Positions 42,311-50,642 of a DNA stretch of 64,000 nt are shown piece after piece (the stretch's first letter is position 1; each line of letters begins with the position of its first letter). Made by a program: the position numbers and the translations under genes. The stretch is from Streptomyces rhizosphaerihabitans. GTDB taxonomy: Bacteria; Actinomycetota; Actinomycetes; Streptomycetales; Streptomycetaceae. Under the pieces are notes generated by a model. The model was not told where the DNA came from. It ran no database searches and saw nothing but the letters and a program-made list of their open reading frames with translations. The stretch spans positions 1 through 64,000 of the forward strand of contig NZ_JAODTZ010000006.1 of the NCBI RefSeq assembly GCF_025399795.1, read 5' to 3'.

Positions 42311-43590
42311 GGGCTCACTCCCAGCACGGGGAAGTCGTGGTCCGTCAACCAGTGGCGGCCCACTTCGCGCGAGCGCGCCCAGGACGCCTCGACCGCCGAC
42401 TGGTCCTCCTGCTGGCCCAGTTCGGCCGGCGTGGGGCCGATCCGCCGGGCGAGCGGGGTCAGTTCGCCGACGTCGAAGCCGAAGACCTCGGCCGCCGCGA
42501 GGCCGAGCATGCGGCGGGTCTCCGCGACCGGGATGTCGTGGAAGGTCTTCGCCAGCCACGCCCGGGTGTCGGGCCAGGTGCCCTCGGGGTGCGGGAAATC
42601 GCTGCCCCAGAGGATGTTGTCGACGCCGATCTCGTAACGCTGGGCGAGTTCGCGGCGCTTGGTGTTGGTCGCGCAGATGAAGACCTGCCGGTCCAGGTAC
42701 TCGTGCGGGGGCCGTGTCAGCTCGGCGAAGGGCGACAGCTTCTTGCCGCCGTGCGCGCCGAGATAGAGACGGTCCATGAACCACAGCAGGTTGGGCAGCC
42801 ACCAGCAGCCCGACTCCGCGACGCCGAACCGGAGTCCGGGGTGCCGCTCGAAGACCCCCGACCAGAGCAGGAACCAGAGGGGACGCGCGGGCCACCAGGT
42901 GACTTCGGAGACGTAGATCCCCAGGTGGTCGCCGTACTCGTGGCGCGGTGCCGCGCCGGAGTGGGTGAGCACGGGCATCGCGCACTCGGCGGCCGCCGCC
43001 CACACGGGGTCGTAACGGCGGTCGTGGTAGGGCTCCTTGTCGACCCACATGGAGGGGATCATCAGCGCGCCGAGACCCGACGCCTTGGCGCGGTACACCT
43101 CGGCGACCACGCGTCCGGTCTCGCCGGTGACCGGCAACAGGGCGACTCCGCAGTGCCGTTCGGGGTGCTCCGAGACGAAGTCGGCGAGCCAGCGGTTGTG
43201 GGCCTGCGCGCCCGCCATGCCGAGTTCCGGGTCCTGGTCGCCGGAGAGGCCGAGGCCGACGCCGAACGGCGCGGCGGTCCGGCTGTCCACGGCGTCCGCG
43301 TCGGGGAAGACGACCTCCGCCGCCACCCCGTCGCCGTCCAGCTCCTTGAGGCGCTGCGCGGTGTCCCAACCGCCGCGCAGGCCCTCCTCGTTGTCGTGGA
43401 ACCACTTGTCCGCGAACGCCTCGTTGCGGACGCCGAGGCGGGTCATCTCCTCCCGGCGCCGGTCACGGCCCGCGAGGAACTCGTCGAAGTCCCGGTGGAA
43501 ACGGGAGTCCAGATAGGGCCGGTACTCCTCGGTGGGGAGTCCGGCGTGGCAGTCGGAGGAGATGATCAGATACGGGTCCTGTTCGGTCAC
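42307..43590 (-). CDS. amidohydrolase family protein (ACMSD-like), proximal copy
   Basis: A 427-residue paralogue of the next gene. The matching motifs are SSDCHAG, VLTHSGAAPRHEYGDH, FGVAESGCWWLPNLLWFMDR and ILWGSDFPHPEGTWPD. An insertion at residues 42-70 (RDRRREEMTRLGVRNEAFAD) is absent from the distal copy. The two related but non-identical enzymes in tandem suggest a heteromer or two steps on similar carboxylates. Start GTG at 43590 lies 9 bp after the SDR gene stop. No substrate can be named. Confidence 0.9.
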   Translation of the reverse strand: MTEQDPYLIISSDCHAGLPTEEYRPYLDSRFHRDFDEFLAGRDRRREEMTRLGVRNEAFADKWFHDNEEGLRGGWDTAQRLKELDGDGVAAEVVFPDADAVDSRTAAPFGVGLGLSGDQDPELGMAGAQAHNRWLADFVSEHPERHCGVALLPVTGETGRVVAEVYRAKASGLGALMIPSMWVDKEPYHDRRYDPVWAAAAECAMPVLTHSGAAPRHEYGDHLGIYVSEVTWWPARPLWFLLWSGVFERHPGLRFGVAESGCWWLPNLLWFMDRLYLGAHGGKKLSPFAELTRPPHEYLDRQVFICATNTKRRELAQRYEIGVDNILWGSDFPHPEGTWPDTRAWLAKTFHDIPVAETRRMLGLAAAEVFGFDVGELTPLARRIGPTPAELGQQEDQSAVEASWARSREVGRHWLTDHDFPVLGVSP

Positions 43591-43599
43591 CGCGCCCCC

Positions 43600-44484
43600 T
43601 CAGTCGAGGATGAAACTTTCCAGGTACGACGGATCGGCCCGCTCGAGCATCGACTGCGACCTGGCCCGGATCTGCCGGTCGCTGTGCTCGCTCTCGGGCA
43701 GCAGCCAGAAGCGGTCCTCGCGGATCCCCTCGGCGACCAGGTCGGCGACCTGTTCGACGGGGGTGAACCGCACGTCGTGGCCCGCCTCCTTCATCGCGGC
43801 CTCCCACTGTCCGAGGCTGCGGTACGGGGTCCTGCGCGGCCGCTCCTTCGCGTACCGCGCGGGCCGGTTGCGGTGCGACTCCCACAGACCCGTGCGGAGC
43901 ATGTGGGGCCCGGGGAACAGTACGGAGGCGCCCACGCGCGCGTGCTCCGCCTTCAGATGCGCGTACAGCGACTCGGTCATCGTCACCACGGCCGCCTTGG
44001 TGACGGCGTACACGGAGGCGGTGGGCAGCGGGGCGATCCCGCCGTCGCCGGACGAGGTGTTGACGACGTGGCCCGGTTCGCCCGCGGCGATCATCCGGGG
44101 CACGAACGCCTGGATGCCGTGGAAGACGCCCCACACGTTGACGGCGAAGGCCCACTTCCAGTCGTTCGGGTCGTGCTCCCACATCCGGCCCTCGGCGCCG
44201 GAGCCGACACCGGCGTTGTTGCACAGGACGTGCACCGCGCCGTACGTGCCGTACACGTCCTCGGCGAGCGCGACGACCTCGGAGCGCTCCCCGACGTCCA
44301 CCACGCGCGCGAGGACGTCGGCGCCGTCCTCGCGCAGCTCCGCGGCGGCCTTCTCCAGGGCGCCCTCCTCGACGTCGGCGAGGACCACCTTGAGGCCGTC
44401 CGCCGCGAACCGCCGCGCCATCGCGAGCCCGATGCCGCTCGCCGCTCCGGTGACGACGGCGACCTGTCCTGCGCGCAGTTCCAT
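43600..44484 (-). CDS. SDR family oxidoreductase
   Basis: Classical short-chain dehydrogenase of 294 residues. Motifs are TGAASGIG (residues 12-19), CNNAGVGSGAEG, catalytic Ser in VNTSSGDGG, and YAVTKAAVVTMTESL. A C-terminal extension (DRQIRARSQSMLERADPSYL) of about 30 residues goes beyond usual length. Its ATG overlaps the acetoacetate-decarboxylase-like gene's stop (TGATG). In this coupled operon it may oxidise a hydroxy acid or alcohol before decarboxylation; this is inference. Confidence 0.9.
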   Translation of the reverse strand: MELRAGQVAVVTGAASGIGLAMARRFAADGLKVVLADVEEGALEKAAAELREDGADVLARVVDVGERSEVVALAEDVYGTYGAVHVLCNNAGVGSGAEGRMWEHDPNDWKWAFAVNVWGVFHGIQAFVPRMIAAGEPGHVVNTSSGDGGIAPLPTASVYAVTKAAVVTMTESLYAHLKAEHARVGASVLFPGPHMLRTGLWESHRNRPARYAKERPRRTPYRSLGQWEAAMKEAGHDVRFTPVEQVADLVAEGIREDRFWLLPESEHSDRQIRARSQSMLERADPSYLESFILD

Positions 44485-45281
44485 CAGACGCTCCCGTCGG
44501 GCGGCCCGTCGAGGATCTGGCTCGGATCGTCGTAGCGCTGGTGGATGTAGGGCAACAGGGCCCTGCCGCTGACGCGTTCGGCGACCCTGCCCTTCTGGTC
44601 GGTGGTCTTCTCACCGATGGTGATCCCCACCAGCCGGCGTACGGGCAGATCGGCGACCGGGTCGTACATCGACTCGCGCAGGACGACGTCCCCGGTGACG
44701 CGCTCCAGCTTGCGGACCTTCTCGTTGCGCACGCAGTGCACGAGGACGGGGTCGGCGTCGAAGCCCGAACCGTCCACCGCGGGAAGGAACTTGAAGTAGA
44801 AGTCGGTCTTCTGCGCGGGTTCGGGCAGCGGCAGGGCCCCGCTCACCGCGCCGCGCACCTCGACGAAGGCGATGCCGTGCCGGGCGAGCACACCGCGCAC
44901 GACGAGCCCGTCGCGCTCGACCGTCACCTCGCCGAGCTTCTTGGGTTCCCCGAACACCTCGCGACCGCCGATCAGGGCCCGCTCGTGGGTCATCGGCATG
45001 ACGAGCGGGTACCAGCCCTCGACGTCCTCGTGCGCCGCGGCGACGGCGAACGAGCCCGCGCCCAGCGGATATCCGGGCAGATCGACCTTGCTGATGTTCA
45101 CCCGCACCAACGGCCGCGCGGTGGGCTTCAGCGGGGGCGGCAGGACCGCCGCGACCGCGTCCGGGTCGCTCTCCCACACAGCCACCACACCGGTGGACCA
45201 GATGTCGGGGAGTCTGGAGCTCGCGCTGCGCGAGGCGGTGATCTCCGCCTCGGTCCGTGCGCCGTACCTCACTCGTGCCAT
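44484..45281 (-). CDS. acetoacetate decarboxylase (ADC) family protein
   Basis: A 265-residue member of the ADC fold. EVFGEPKKLGEVTVERDG at about residues 108-125 holds the Lys pair matching the Schiff-base and neighbouring Lys of clostridial ADC. VNISKVDLPGYPLGAGSFAV and FYFKFLPAVDGSGFDADPVL are also visible. Related proteins act on other beta-keto acids or as aldolase-dehydratases. First gene of the coupled operon that continues with an SDR and two amidohydrolases. Start ATG at 45281; longer frames lack a site. The reaction is not certain. Confidence 0.88.
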   Translation of the reverse strand: MARVRYGARTEAEITASRSASSRLPDIWSTGVVAVWESDPDAVAAVLPPPLKPTARPLVRVNISKVDLPGYPLGAGSFAVAAAHEDVEGWYPLVMPMTHERALIGGREVFGEPKKLGEVTVERDGLVVRGVLARHGIAFVEVRGAVSGALPLPEPAQKTDFYFKFLPAVDGSGFDADPVLVHCVRNEKVRKLERVTGDVVLRESMYDPVADLPVRRLVGITIGEKTTDQKGRVAERVSGRALLPYIHQRYDDPSQILDGPPDGSV

Positions 45282-45589
45282 GTCCGTACCGCCCTTCGTA
45301 GGCGCTACCTGCTGGGGCGCGCAGCACGCTTGCACCGCACGGGCCAAAGGTCCATAGCCATGCACCGGCCGGACGTCCGGCTCCGGCGGCGGGCCCATCC
45401 GATCCGGGGCCGGACCGGCTTCACGAACCCCAGGAATATTCGGTGGCCCCGCGGACCGGCGCCTGCCTAGACTCCGTGACCGCGGGGGCGGCTCCGCAAG
45501 CGTGCTTCCTTCTCTCTTTCTCTGACACCCGTAGCGCGCTCACTCTCCGCCCCCGCCTCACACGTTTCCGGATCCCGGGGGATTTCCGC
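45282..45589. other. divergent promoter region, no gene
   Basis: 308 bp between the divergent decarboxylase-type operon and the RING protein gene. A possible -10 TAGACT lies at about 45466 facing right, and pyrimidine-rich CTTCCTTCTCTCTTTCTCT follows. I see no gene or clear operator. Confidence 0.4.
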
Positions 45590-48169
45590 TTGTCCGTACT
45601 GTCGTCCGTGCTGCTCCGCCGCCTGCGTACCGTCTACGTCGACCAGGCCGGGCCACGGCCGGGAGACCCGGCGACGACCGAGGGACTCGTCGCCCTCGAA
45701 GCCGAGCTGCTCGACCGGGGATTCGCCCCGTCGGCACCGCTGCGCGCCGCGCTCGCCTGGCTCGGACCCGCGGGACTCGGGGACGCCGGCAGCACCCTGA
45801 TCCGGCAGATCGACGCGGAACTGGGCGCCGACCGGACCCATATGCCGCTGTTCCGCAGCTTCCCGGCCTCCGTGCCCGACGACACCTTCCAGCTGTACGT
45901 CGACCGGGTCTTCACCCTGTTGCTGCAGTGGCCCGCCCAGCCGTGCGTACTGTGCGCCGCGGTCGGCAGCGTGCATCCCGTGTCGCCGTGCGCCCATCTG
46001 GTGTGCCGCGCCTGCTGGGACGGCGCCGACTACGCCGGCTGCCCCCTGTGCCACCGCCGGATCGACCGCGCCGACCCGTTCCTGAAGCCCGCCGCGCCCC
46101 GCCTTCGGCGCGAACTGCCCGTCGGACCGCTGAAGTTGCTGGCGCTCGGCACCGATCAGCGAGCGGATTCCGCGAAGGCGCTGCTCCAGCTGCTGGCCCG
46201 GCGGACGCCGTTGCCGCCCCAGGACCGGGACGATGTGAAGCTGCTGCTGGCGCACTCGCCCGCCACCCTGGACTGGCTGCCCGCGGAGATCCCCGTCCGC
46301 GAGACGAAGGCCCTGGTGCTCGGCAGCCTCCTGCTGGACCGGCGCACGCGCGAGGCCGTGCGCCCGCTGCTCGCCGCGCACCTCACCACGGCGACGGACG
46401 TGCTGCGGCTGCTGCACGTCTGGTCGGGCGGCGAGGCCGATCTCGTCGAACTGCGCCGCTTCCGCTCCCTGCCCCGCCCGCTGCGCCGCGAACTCCTCGC
46501 CGTACTCGACGGGTTCGAGGTGTCGTCGCTGGTCGAGGACGTACTGCGGCATCCGGTCGGCTGGAAGCGCGCCACCGAGATCCTGCACCCGTACGAGCGG
46601 CACGACCGGCACCCGAAGGCCGCCCTCGCGTTCGCCGTGCTGCGCGCCACCGACACCTCCGCCACTCCGCTGGGCGAAGCCCTGCTGCGCACCGCGGCCG
46701 CGCACCCGGAAGCGGTACGGATCGACGGCGCGCGCATCAAGGCCGACTCCTGGGGCGCACACGCCGAACAGGCCCTGCGCGAGAAGGACCTGCCCCGTGC
46801 TCTCGATCTGCTCGCACGCCGGCCTGGCGAACTGCTGCGCAGACTCGACCACTTGCTGCGCCTGCACGACCTGGAGACACTGCCGGACGGGTTCGCCGAC
46901 ACCATGCGGCGGGTCCTTCCCAAGGCCGGTCCCGGTCCGCTGCTCGCGGCGCTCGGACGGCTGCGCGTCCGCCATCTCCCGGGCGAGCGGCGGGTGTTCT
47001 TCCCAAGCGGCCGGGTCACCCACTCCTTCACCCTCGACGACACCCGGGCCCCGCTGGCCGAGAAGGTCACCGACGGCGTCTGCGCGCTCCTGGAGGCCGA
47101 GGCCGTACGCCGGCTGTCGTCCGCTCCGCGCTTCGACCTCGCCGTCCTCGACGCGGGCCTCGCGGGCCTGGCCGTCCCCTCCGCCGAGCGCGCGTCCGCG
47201 AAGGCACTGGTCTCCGTGCCGCGCGGCAGCAGCCAGCCGCTCCCCGAGGGGGAGGTCCTGCGTCTCTTCCTGCACTGGACGCAGCCCGCGAAGATCCGCG
47301 TGGACCTCGATCTGTCGGTCGCGCTGTACGACAAGGACTGGGCGTTCGTGGGTGTGTGCGACTACACGAACCTGGTCCACGGGGAGCGGGCCGCCGTCCA
47401 CTCCGGCGACCTGACCTCGGCACCGGCGCCCGACGGCGCCACCGAGTACGTGGACCTGGACCTCGCGGCACTCGTCGACGGCCCGGTGCGCTTCGCCGTG
47501 CCCATCGTCTTCAGCTTCAACAACATCGCCTTCGAGCATCTCCTCGACGCCTTCGCCGGCTTCATGGCGCTGCCCTCGAAGGACGGACGCGACGCCTCGT
47601 ACGACCCCCGCACGGTGCGTCAGCGCTACGACCTGGAGGGCGATTCGCGCATCCACGTCCCCCTGCTGGTCGACCTGGAGCGCCGCACGTTCCTGTGGAC
47701 CGACCTGCATCTGCCGTCGTCCGAGGGCTACCACAGCGTGTACCGGCACAGCGCCGACCTCGGCCGCGTCGGCAAGGACCTGTTCCAGTACTTCACCACC
47801 GGCCGTACGACCCTGTGGGACCTGGCGGTGTGGCACGCGGCGGCCCGTACGGACGAGGTCGAGGTGGTCCGGCGGGCGCCGTCGGGCGACGAGCTGTGGC
47901 ACTACGCGCGCCGGGAGGGCGAGACGGACCTGGCCTTCGCCGCCCGCATACGGGCACTGGAGCCCCCGGAGCGGCGGCGCCCGGCCGAGGACCCGGAGGG
48001 GCTCGCCGCCGAGACGGCCGCGAAGAGGCATGTGCTGCTCGCCCTGGTGCACGGGGGCGTCGCCCCACAGGGAGCGAGCGGTTCCGTGTACCGGCTGCTG
48101 CCCGGCCCGGTCGACGGCTGCGGCCTGGCCGCCCTGACGGCGGGGGACCTGGTGGCGGCGCTGGGCTGA
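45590..48169 (+). CDS. MXAN_6230/SCO0854 family RING-domain protein with TerD-like domain
   Basis: Large soluble protein of about 859 residues. A C3HC4 zinc finger (about residues 118-160) reads CVLC, CAHLVCRAC, then CPLC, spaced as in eukaryotic RING domains. Long helical repeats follow (LLQLLARRTPLPPQDRDD; RPLLAAHLTTATDVLRLLHV). A region at about 560-670 resembles TerD: VDLDLSVALYDKDW, YTNLVHGE, AAVHSGDLTS and EYVDLDLAALVDGPVRFAV. A TTG at 45590 with GGGGGAT upstream is the likely start; upstream ATG 45443 lacks a site. Name from memory of the family. Function unknown; protein modification or metal-stress signalling is speculative. Confidence 0.82.
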   Translation: MSVLSSVLLRRLRTVYVDQAGPRPGDPATTEGLVALEAELLDRGFAPSAPLRAALAWLGPAGLGDAGSTLIRQIDAELGADRTHMPLFRSFPASVPDDTFQLYVDRVFTLLLQWPAQPCVLCAAVGSVHPVSPCAHLVCRACWDGADYAGCPLCHRRIDRADPFLKPAAPRLRRELPVGPLKLLALGTDQRADSAKALLQLLARRTPLPPQDRDDVKLLLAHSPATLDWLPAEIPVRETKALVLGSLLLDRRTREAVRPLLAAHLTTATDVLRLLHVWSGGEADLVELRRFRSLPRPLRRELLAVLDGFEVSSLVEDVLRHPVGWKRATEILHPYERHDRHPKAALAFAVLRATDTSATPLGEALLRTAAAHPEAVRIDGARIKADSWGAHAEQALREKDLPRALDLLARRPGELLRRLDHLLRLHDLETLPDGFADTMRRVLPKAGPGPLLAALGRLRVRHLPGERRVFFPSGRVTHSFTLDDTRAPLAEKVTDGVCALLEAEAVRRLSSAPRFDLAVLDAGLAGLAVPSAERASAKALVSVPRGSSQPLPEGEVLRLFLHWTQPAKIRVDLDLSVALYDKDWAFVGVCDYTNLVHGERAAVHSGDLTSAPAPDGATEYVDLDLAALVDGPVRFAVPIVFSFNNIAFEHLLDAFAGFMALPSKDGRDASYDPRTVRQRYDLEGDSRIHVPLLVDLERRTFLWTDLHLPSSEGYHSVYRHSADLGRVGKDLFQYFTTGRTTLWDLAVWHAAARTDEVEVVRRAPSGDELWHYARREGETDLAFAARIRALEPPERRRPAEDPEGLAAETAAKRHVLLALVHGGVAPQGASGSVYRLLPGPVDGCGLAALTAGDLVAALG

Positions 48170-48247
48170 GCGCGTCAACGTCGGGCCCGCCGGGCCCGCC
48201 GTGCCCGGTTGCGGGGCTCGCGCGCGGGTGGCCCGGTGGCGGGCCCG

Positions 48248-48287
48248 CGGGGGCGCCGGTTCCGCGAATACGGGGGCGCCGGTTCCG
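48248..48287 (+). repeat. two direct copies of a 17-bp GC repeat
   Basis: CGGGGGCGCCGGTTCCG occurs at 48248-48264 and 48271-48287 (23-bp period) in the short gap before the exonuclease gene. Confidence 0.6.
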
Positions 48288-48321
48288 GGAAGGCGGGGGC
48301 GGGACTGTCAGTCACGGCCCG

Positions 48322-48327
48322 TATCCT
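48322..48327 (+). promoter_or_regulatory. -10 box TATCCT before the exonuclease gene
   Basis: TATCCT lies 8 nt before the ATG at 48336 with no ribosome binding site between, consistent with a leaderless transcript. Confidence 0.4.
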
Positions 48328-48335
48328 CATTGACC

Positions 48336-49334
48336 ATGCTCGAAGACCTCACGACCGCAGCGTCCCCAGCCTCCTGGCCGGCCGCGTATCCGCAGGGATA
48401 CGCGGTCGTCGACGTGGAGACCACAGGACTGGCCCGCGACGACCGGATAATCTCGGCCGCCGTCTACCGGCTGGACGCGCGCGGCGAGGTCGAGGACCAC
48501 TGGTACACGATGGTCAATCCGGAGCGGGACCCGGGCCCGGTGTGGATCCACGGTCTGACGAGCGAGATGCTCGAAGGAGCGCCGCTCTTCCAGGACGTCG
48601 CCGAGGAGTTCGCCGCCCGGCTCGACGGCCGGGTGCTGGTCGCGCACAACGCGGTCTTCGACTGGTCGATGATCGCGCGGGAGTACGCGCGCGCGGAGCG
48701 CGAGGCACCCGTGCGCCAGCGCCTGTGCACCATCGCGCTCTCCAAGGAACTGGGCCTGCCGCTGCCCAACCACAAGCTGGAGTCGCTGGCCGCGCACTTC
48801 GGTGTCGTACAGCAGCGGGCGCACCACGCGCTGGACGACGCGCGCGTACTGGCCGAGGCGTTCCGGCCGAGCCTGCGGGCCGCCGCGCAGGGCGGGGTGC
48901 GCCTGCCGCTCCTCGAGTGCCTGCCACTCAAGGAGTGGTCCGACAGCCCCTCGGCGCCCCGGATCGGACGGCAGTCCGGGGGCTACGCGTCCGGCGGTTA
49001 CCCGTCCGGGAGCTGGCGCCCCTCCCGCAAGCGCCCCGCATGCCCTCATCCCAACCCAGGGCGGTACGAGTCGAACAAGCCGCTCAAACAGGGCATGCGG
49101 GTCGCGTTCTCCGGTGACACGTCCGTCGACCGCGAGCTGCTGGAGGACCGGGCCGTCGAGGCCGGGCTGCATGTCGCGACGAGCCTGTCCCGGCTCACCA
49201 GCCTGCTGGTGACGAACGACCCGGACTCCAGCACATCAAAAGTGGTCAAGGCCAAGCAGTTCGGGACACCGGTGATCGACGAGGCGGCGTTCGGACAACT
49301 GCTGCGAGACGTCGAACCCGCGTCGGAAGGGTGA
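48336..49334 (+). CDS. DEDDh 3'-5' exonuclease with C-terminal BRCT-like domain
   Basis: A 332-residue DnaQ-type nuclease. ExoI is VVDVETTGLARDD (about residues 24-36), ExoII is LVAHNAVFDWSMI, and ExoIIIh is HHALDDARVLAEAF with its catalytic His and Asp. A flexible Ser/Gly/Arg linker leads to a BRCT-like domain (MRVAFSGDTSVDRELLEDRA, then HVATSLSRLTSLLVTND), as in the BRCT of ligases and RFC. It may trim DNA ends in repair or replication proofreading. The ATG at 48336 probably heads a leaderless mRNA. Confidence 0.9.
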   Translation: MLEDLTTAASPASWPAAYPQGYAVVDVETTGLARDDRIISAAVYRLDARGEVEDHWYTMVNPERDPGPVWIHGLTSEMLEGAPLFQDVAEEFAARLDGRVLVAHNAVFDWSMIAREYARAEREAPVRQRLCTIALSKELGLPLPNHKLESLAAHFGVVQQRAHHALDDARVLAEAFRPSLRAAAQGGVRLPLLECLPLKEWSDSPSAPRIGRQSGGYASGGYPSGSWRPSRKRPACPHPNPGRYESNKPLKQGMRVAFSGDTSVDRELLEDRAVEAGLHVATSLSRLTSLLVTNDPDSSTSKVVKAKQFGTPVIDEAAFGQLLRDVEPASEG

Positions 49335-49412
49335 CCGACGTACGGGTGATTGACGGGCGACTCGCCCGGCGCCCGCTCGCCCGCGCCGCCCCGGCACCCC
49401 ACCCTGTGGCGC

Positions 49413-49646
49413 ATGGCGAGATGCGAAGTATGCGGAAATGACTACGGAATGACCTTCGAGGTGCACGCGCAGGGCGCGGTGCACGTCTTCGACTGCTTCT
49501 CCTGCGCGATCCACCGGATGGCCCCGATCTGCGAGCACTGTCGCGTCCAGGTCATCGGCCAGGGCGTCGAGGTCGAGGGCCACTGGTACTGCGGCGCGCA
49601 CTGCGCCCGCGCTGAGGGGAAGGCGGGGATCGTCGACAAGGTCTGA
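49413..49646 (+). CDS. small zinc-ribbon protein
   Basis: A 77-residue protein with five CxxC/CxxH-like pairs: CEVCGNDYG at the N-terminus, DCFSCAIH, ICEHCRVQVIG, and YCGAHCARAEG. The spacing suggests two LIM- or TRASH-like zinc knuckles. It is widely annotated in actinobacteria as hypothetical or prokaryotic metallothionein-like; I infer metal binding only. The ATG at 49413 has no ribosome binding site. It lies between the exonuclease and SURF1 genes, with a weak hairpin after it. Confidence 0.85.
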   Translation: MARCEVCGNDYGMTFEVHAQGAVHVFDCFSCAIHRMAPICEHCRVQVIGQGVEVEGHWYCGAHCARAEGKAGIVDKV

Positions 49647-49677
49647 ATCCCGCCCGGCCCCGGACAGGGCATCGCAC

Positions 49678-49708
49678 GGCCCTCGGCGGGACCCCTCCGT
49701 CGAGGGCC
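49678..49708 (+). terminator. possible hairpin terminator
   Basis: GGCCCTCG / CGAGGGCC arms (8 bp) with an imperfect inner stem lie between the zinc-ribbon gene and the SURF1 gene. Confidence 0.45.
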
Positions 49709-49721
49709 GAATCATGCCGAG

Positions 49722-49727
49722 TACCGT
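49722..49727 (+). promoter_or_regulatory. -10 box TACCGT before the SURF1 gene
   Basis: TACCGT ends 7 nt before the GTG at 49735. This spacing argues for a leaderless mRNA and for that start over the ATG at 49714. Confidence 0.4.
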
Positions 49728-49734
49728 CAATGGG

Positions 49735-50526
49735 GTGTACCGCTTCCTGTTGTCCCGGCAGTGGGTGATCCTCACCCTCGTGGCCCTCGTGCTCATCCCG
49801 ACGATGATCAAGCTGGGCTTCTGGCAGCTTCACCGGCATGAGCACAAGGTCGCCCTGAACACGGTGATCTCCGACTCGCTCGCCGCGAAGCCGGTGCCCG
49901 CGGAGACGGTCACCGCGCCGGGACAGCGGATCCGGAACGACGACCTGTTCCGCCGGGTGACCGCGAAGGGGCACTTCGACACCGCGCACGAAGAGGTCGT
50001 CCGCCGCCGCACCAACGCCGACGGCGCGGTCGGGTACCACGTCCTGACCCCGTTCGTCCTGGCCGACGGCCGCGTCCTCATGGTCAACCGGGGCTGGGTC
50101 CCGGCGGACGGCGCGCAGACCGCCTTCCCGAAGATCCCGGCCCCCGCCCGGGGCGAGATCACCGTCACCGGCCGGCTGATGGCCGACCAGACGACCGCCG
50201 ACAGCGGCATCAAGAACGTCCGGGGCCTGCCCGCCCGTCAGGTCATGCTGATCAGCAGCGGGCAGGAGGCGCGGCGGCTCGGCGAGCAGGTCCTCGGCGG
50301 CTACATCGAGCAGACCGCGCCGGAGCCCAGGGGCGACTCCCCCGAGCTGATCCCGGACCCGGAGCACAGCGACATCGGCCCGCACATGGCGTACGCGATC
50401 CAGTGGTGGCTCTTCTCCGCGGGCGTCCCCGTCGGCTTCGTGATCCTGGTCCGCCGCGAACGCCGCGACCGGGCGGAGGCCGCCGCCACGCAGACCGCGC
50501 CGGAAGCGGAACCGGCGGGGGTGTAG
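49735..50526 (+). CDS. SURF1 family cytochrome-oxidase biogenesis protein
   Basis: Membrane protein with the Surf1 layout: an N-terminal helix (FLLSRQWVILTLVALVLIPT), then GFWQLHRHEHK and an extracytoplasmic domain with FRRVTAKGHFD, RTNADGAVGYHVLTPFVLAD and VNRGWVPADG. A second helix near the C-terminus follows HMAYAIQWWLFS. Surf1 helps insert haem a in cytochrome c oxidase. About 263 residues from GTG 49735; ATG 49714 would add seven. The C-terminal tail is Ala/Glu-rich. Confidence 0.92.
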   Translation: MYRFLLSRQWVILTLVALVLIPTMIKLGFWQLHRHEHKVALNTVISDSLAAKPVPAETVTAPGQRIRNDDLFRRVTAKGHFDTAHEEVVRRRTNADGAVGYHVLTPFVLADGRVLMVNRGWVPADGAQTAFPKIPAPARGEITVTGRLMADQTTADSGIKNVRGLPARQVMLISSGQEARRLGEQVLGGYIEQTAPEPRGDSPELIPDPEHSDIGPHMAYAIQWWLFSAGVPVGFVILVRRERRDRAEAAATQTAPEAEPAGV

Positions 50527-50642
50527 GTCGGGGGTACAGCTCGGAGGCGGGGCGCGGGTCTTCCCCGTGCCGCCTCGCCGCGGGCGCCCACGCCACTCCG
50601 GCGGCCCGATTGACCGTCGCCCCGGTCGGGAACCCGTCCACC

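Noticed and set aside
45467..48178. A 903-codon open frame opposite the RING protein gene
   Set aside because: The composition is low-complexity with no domain; the plus-strand frame has the zinc finger and a ribosome binding site.
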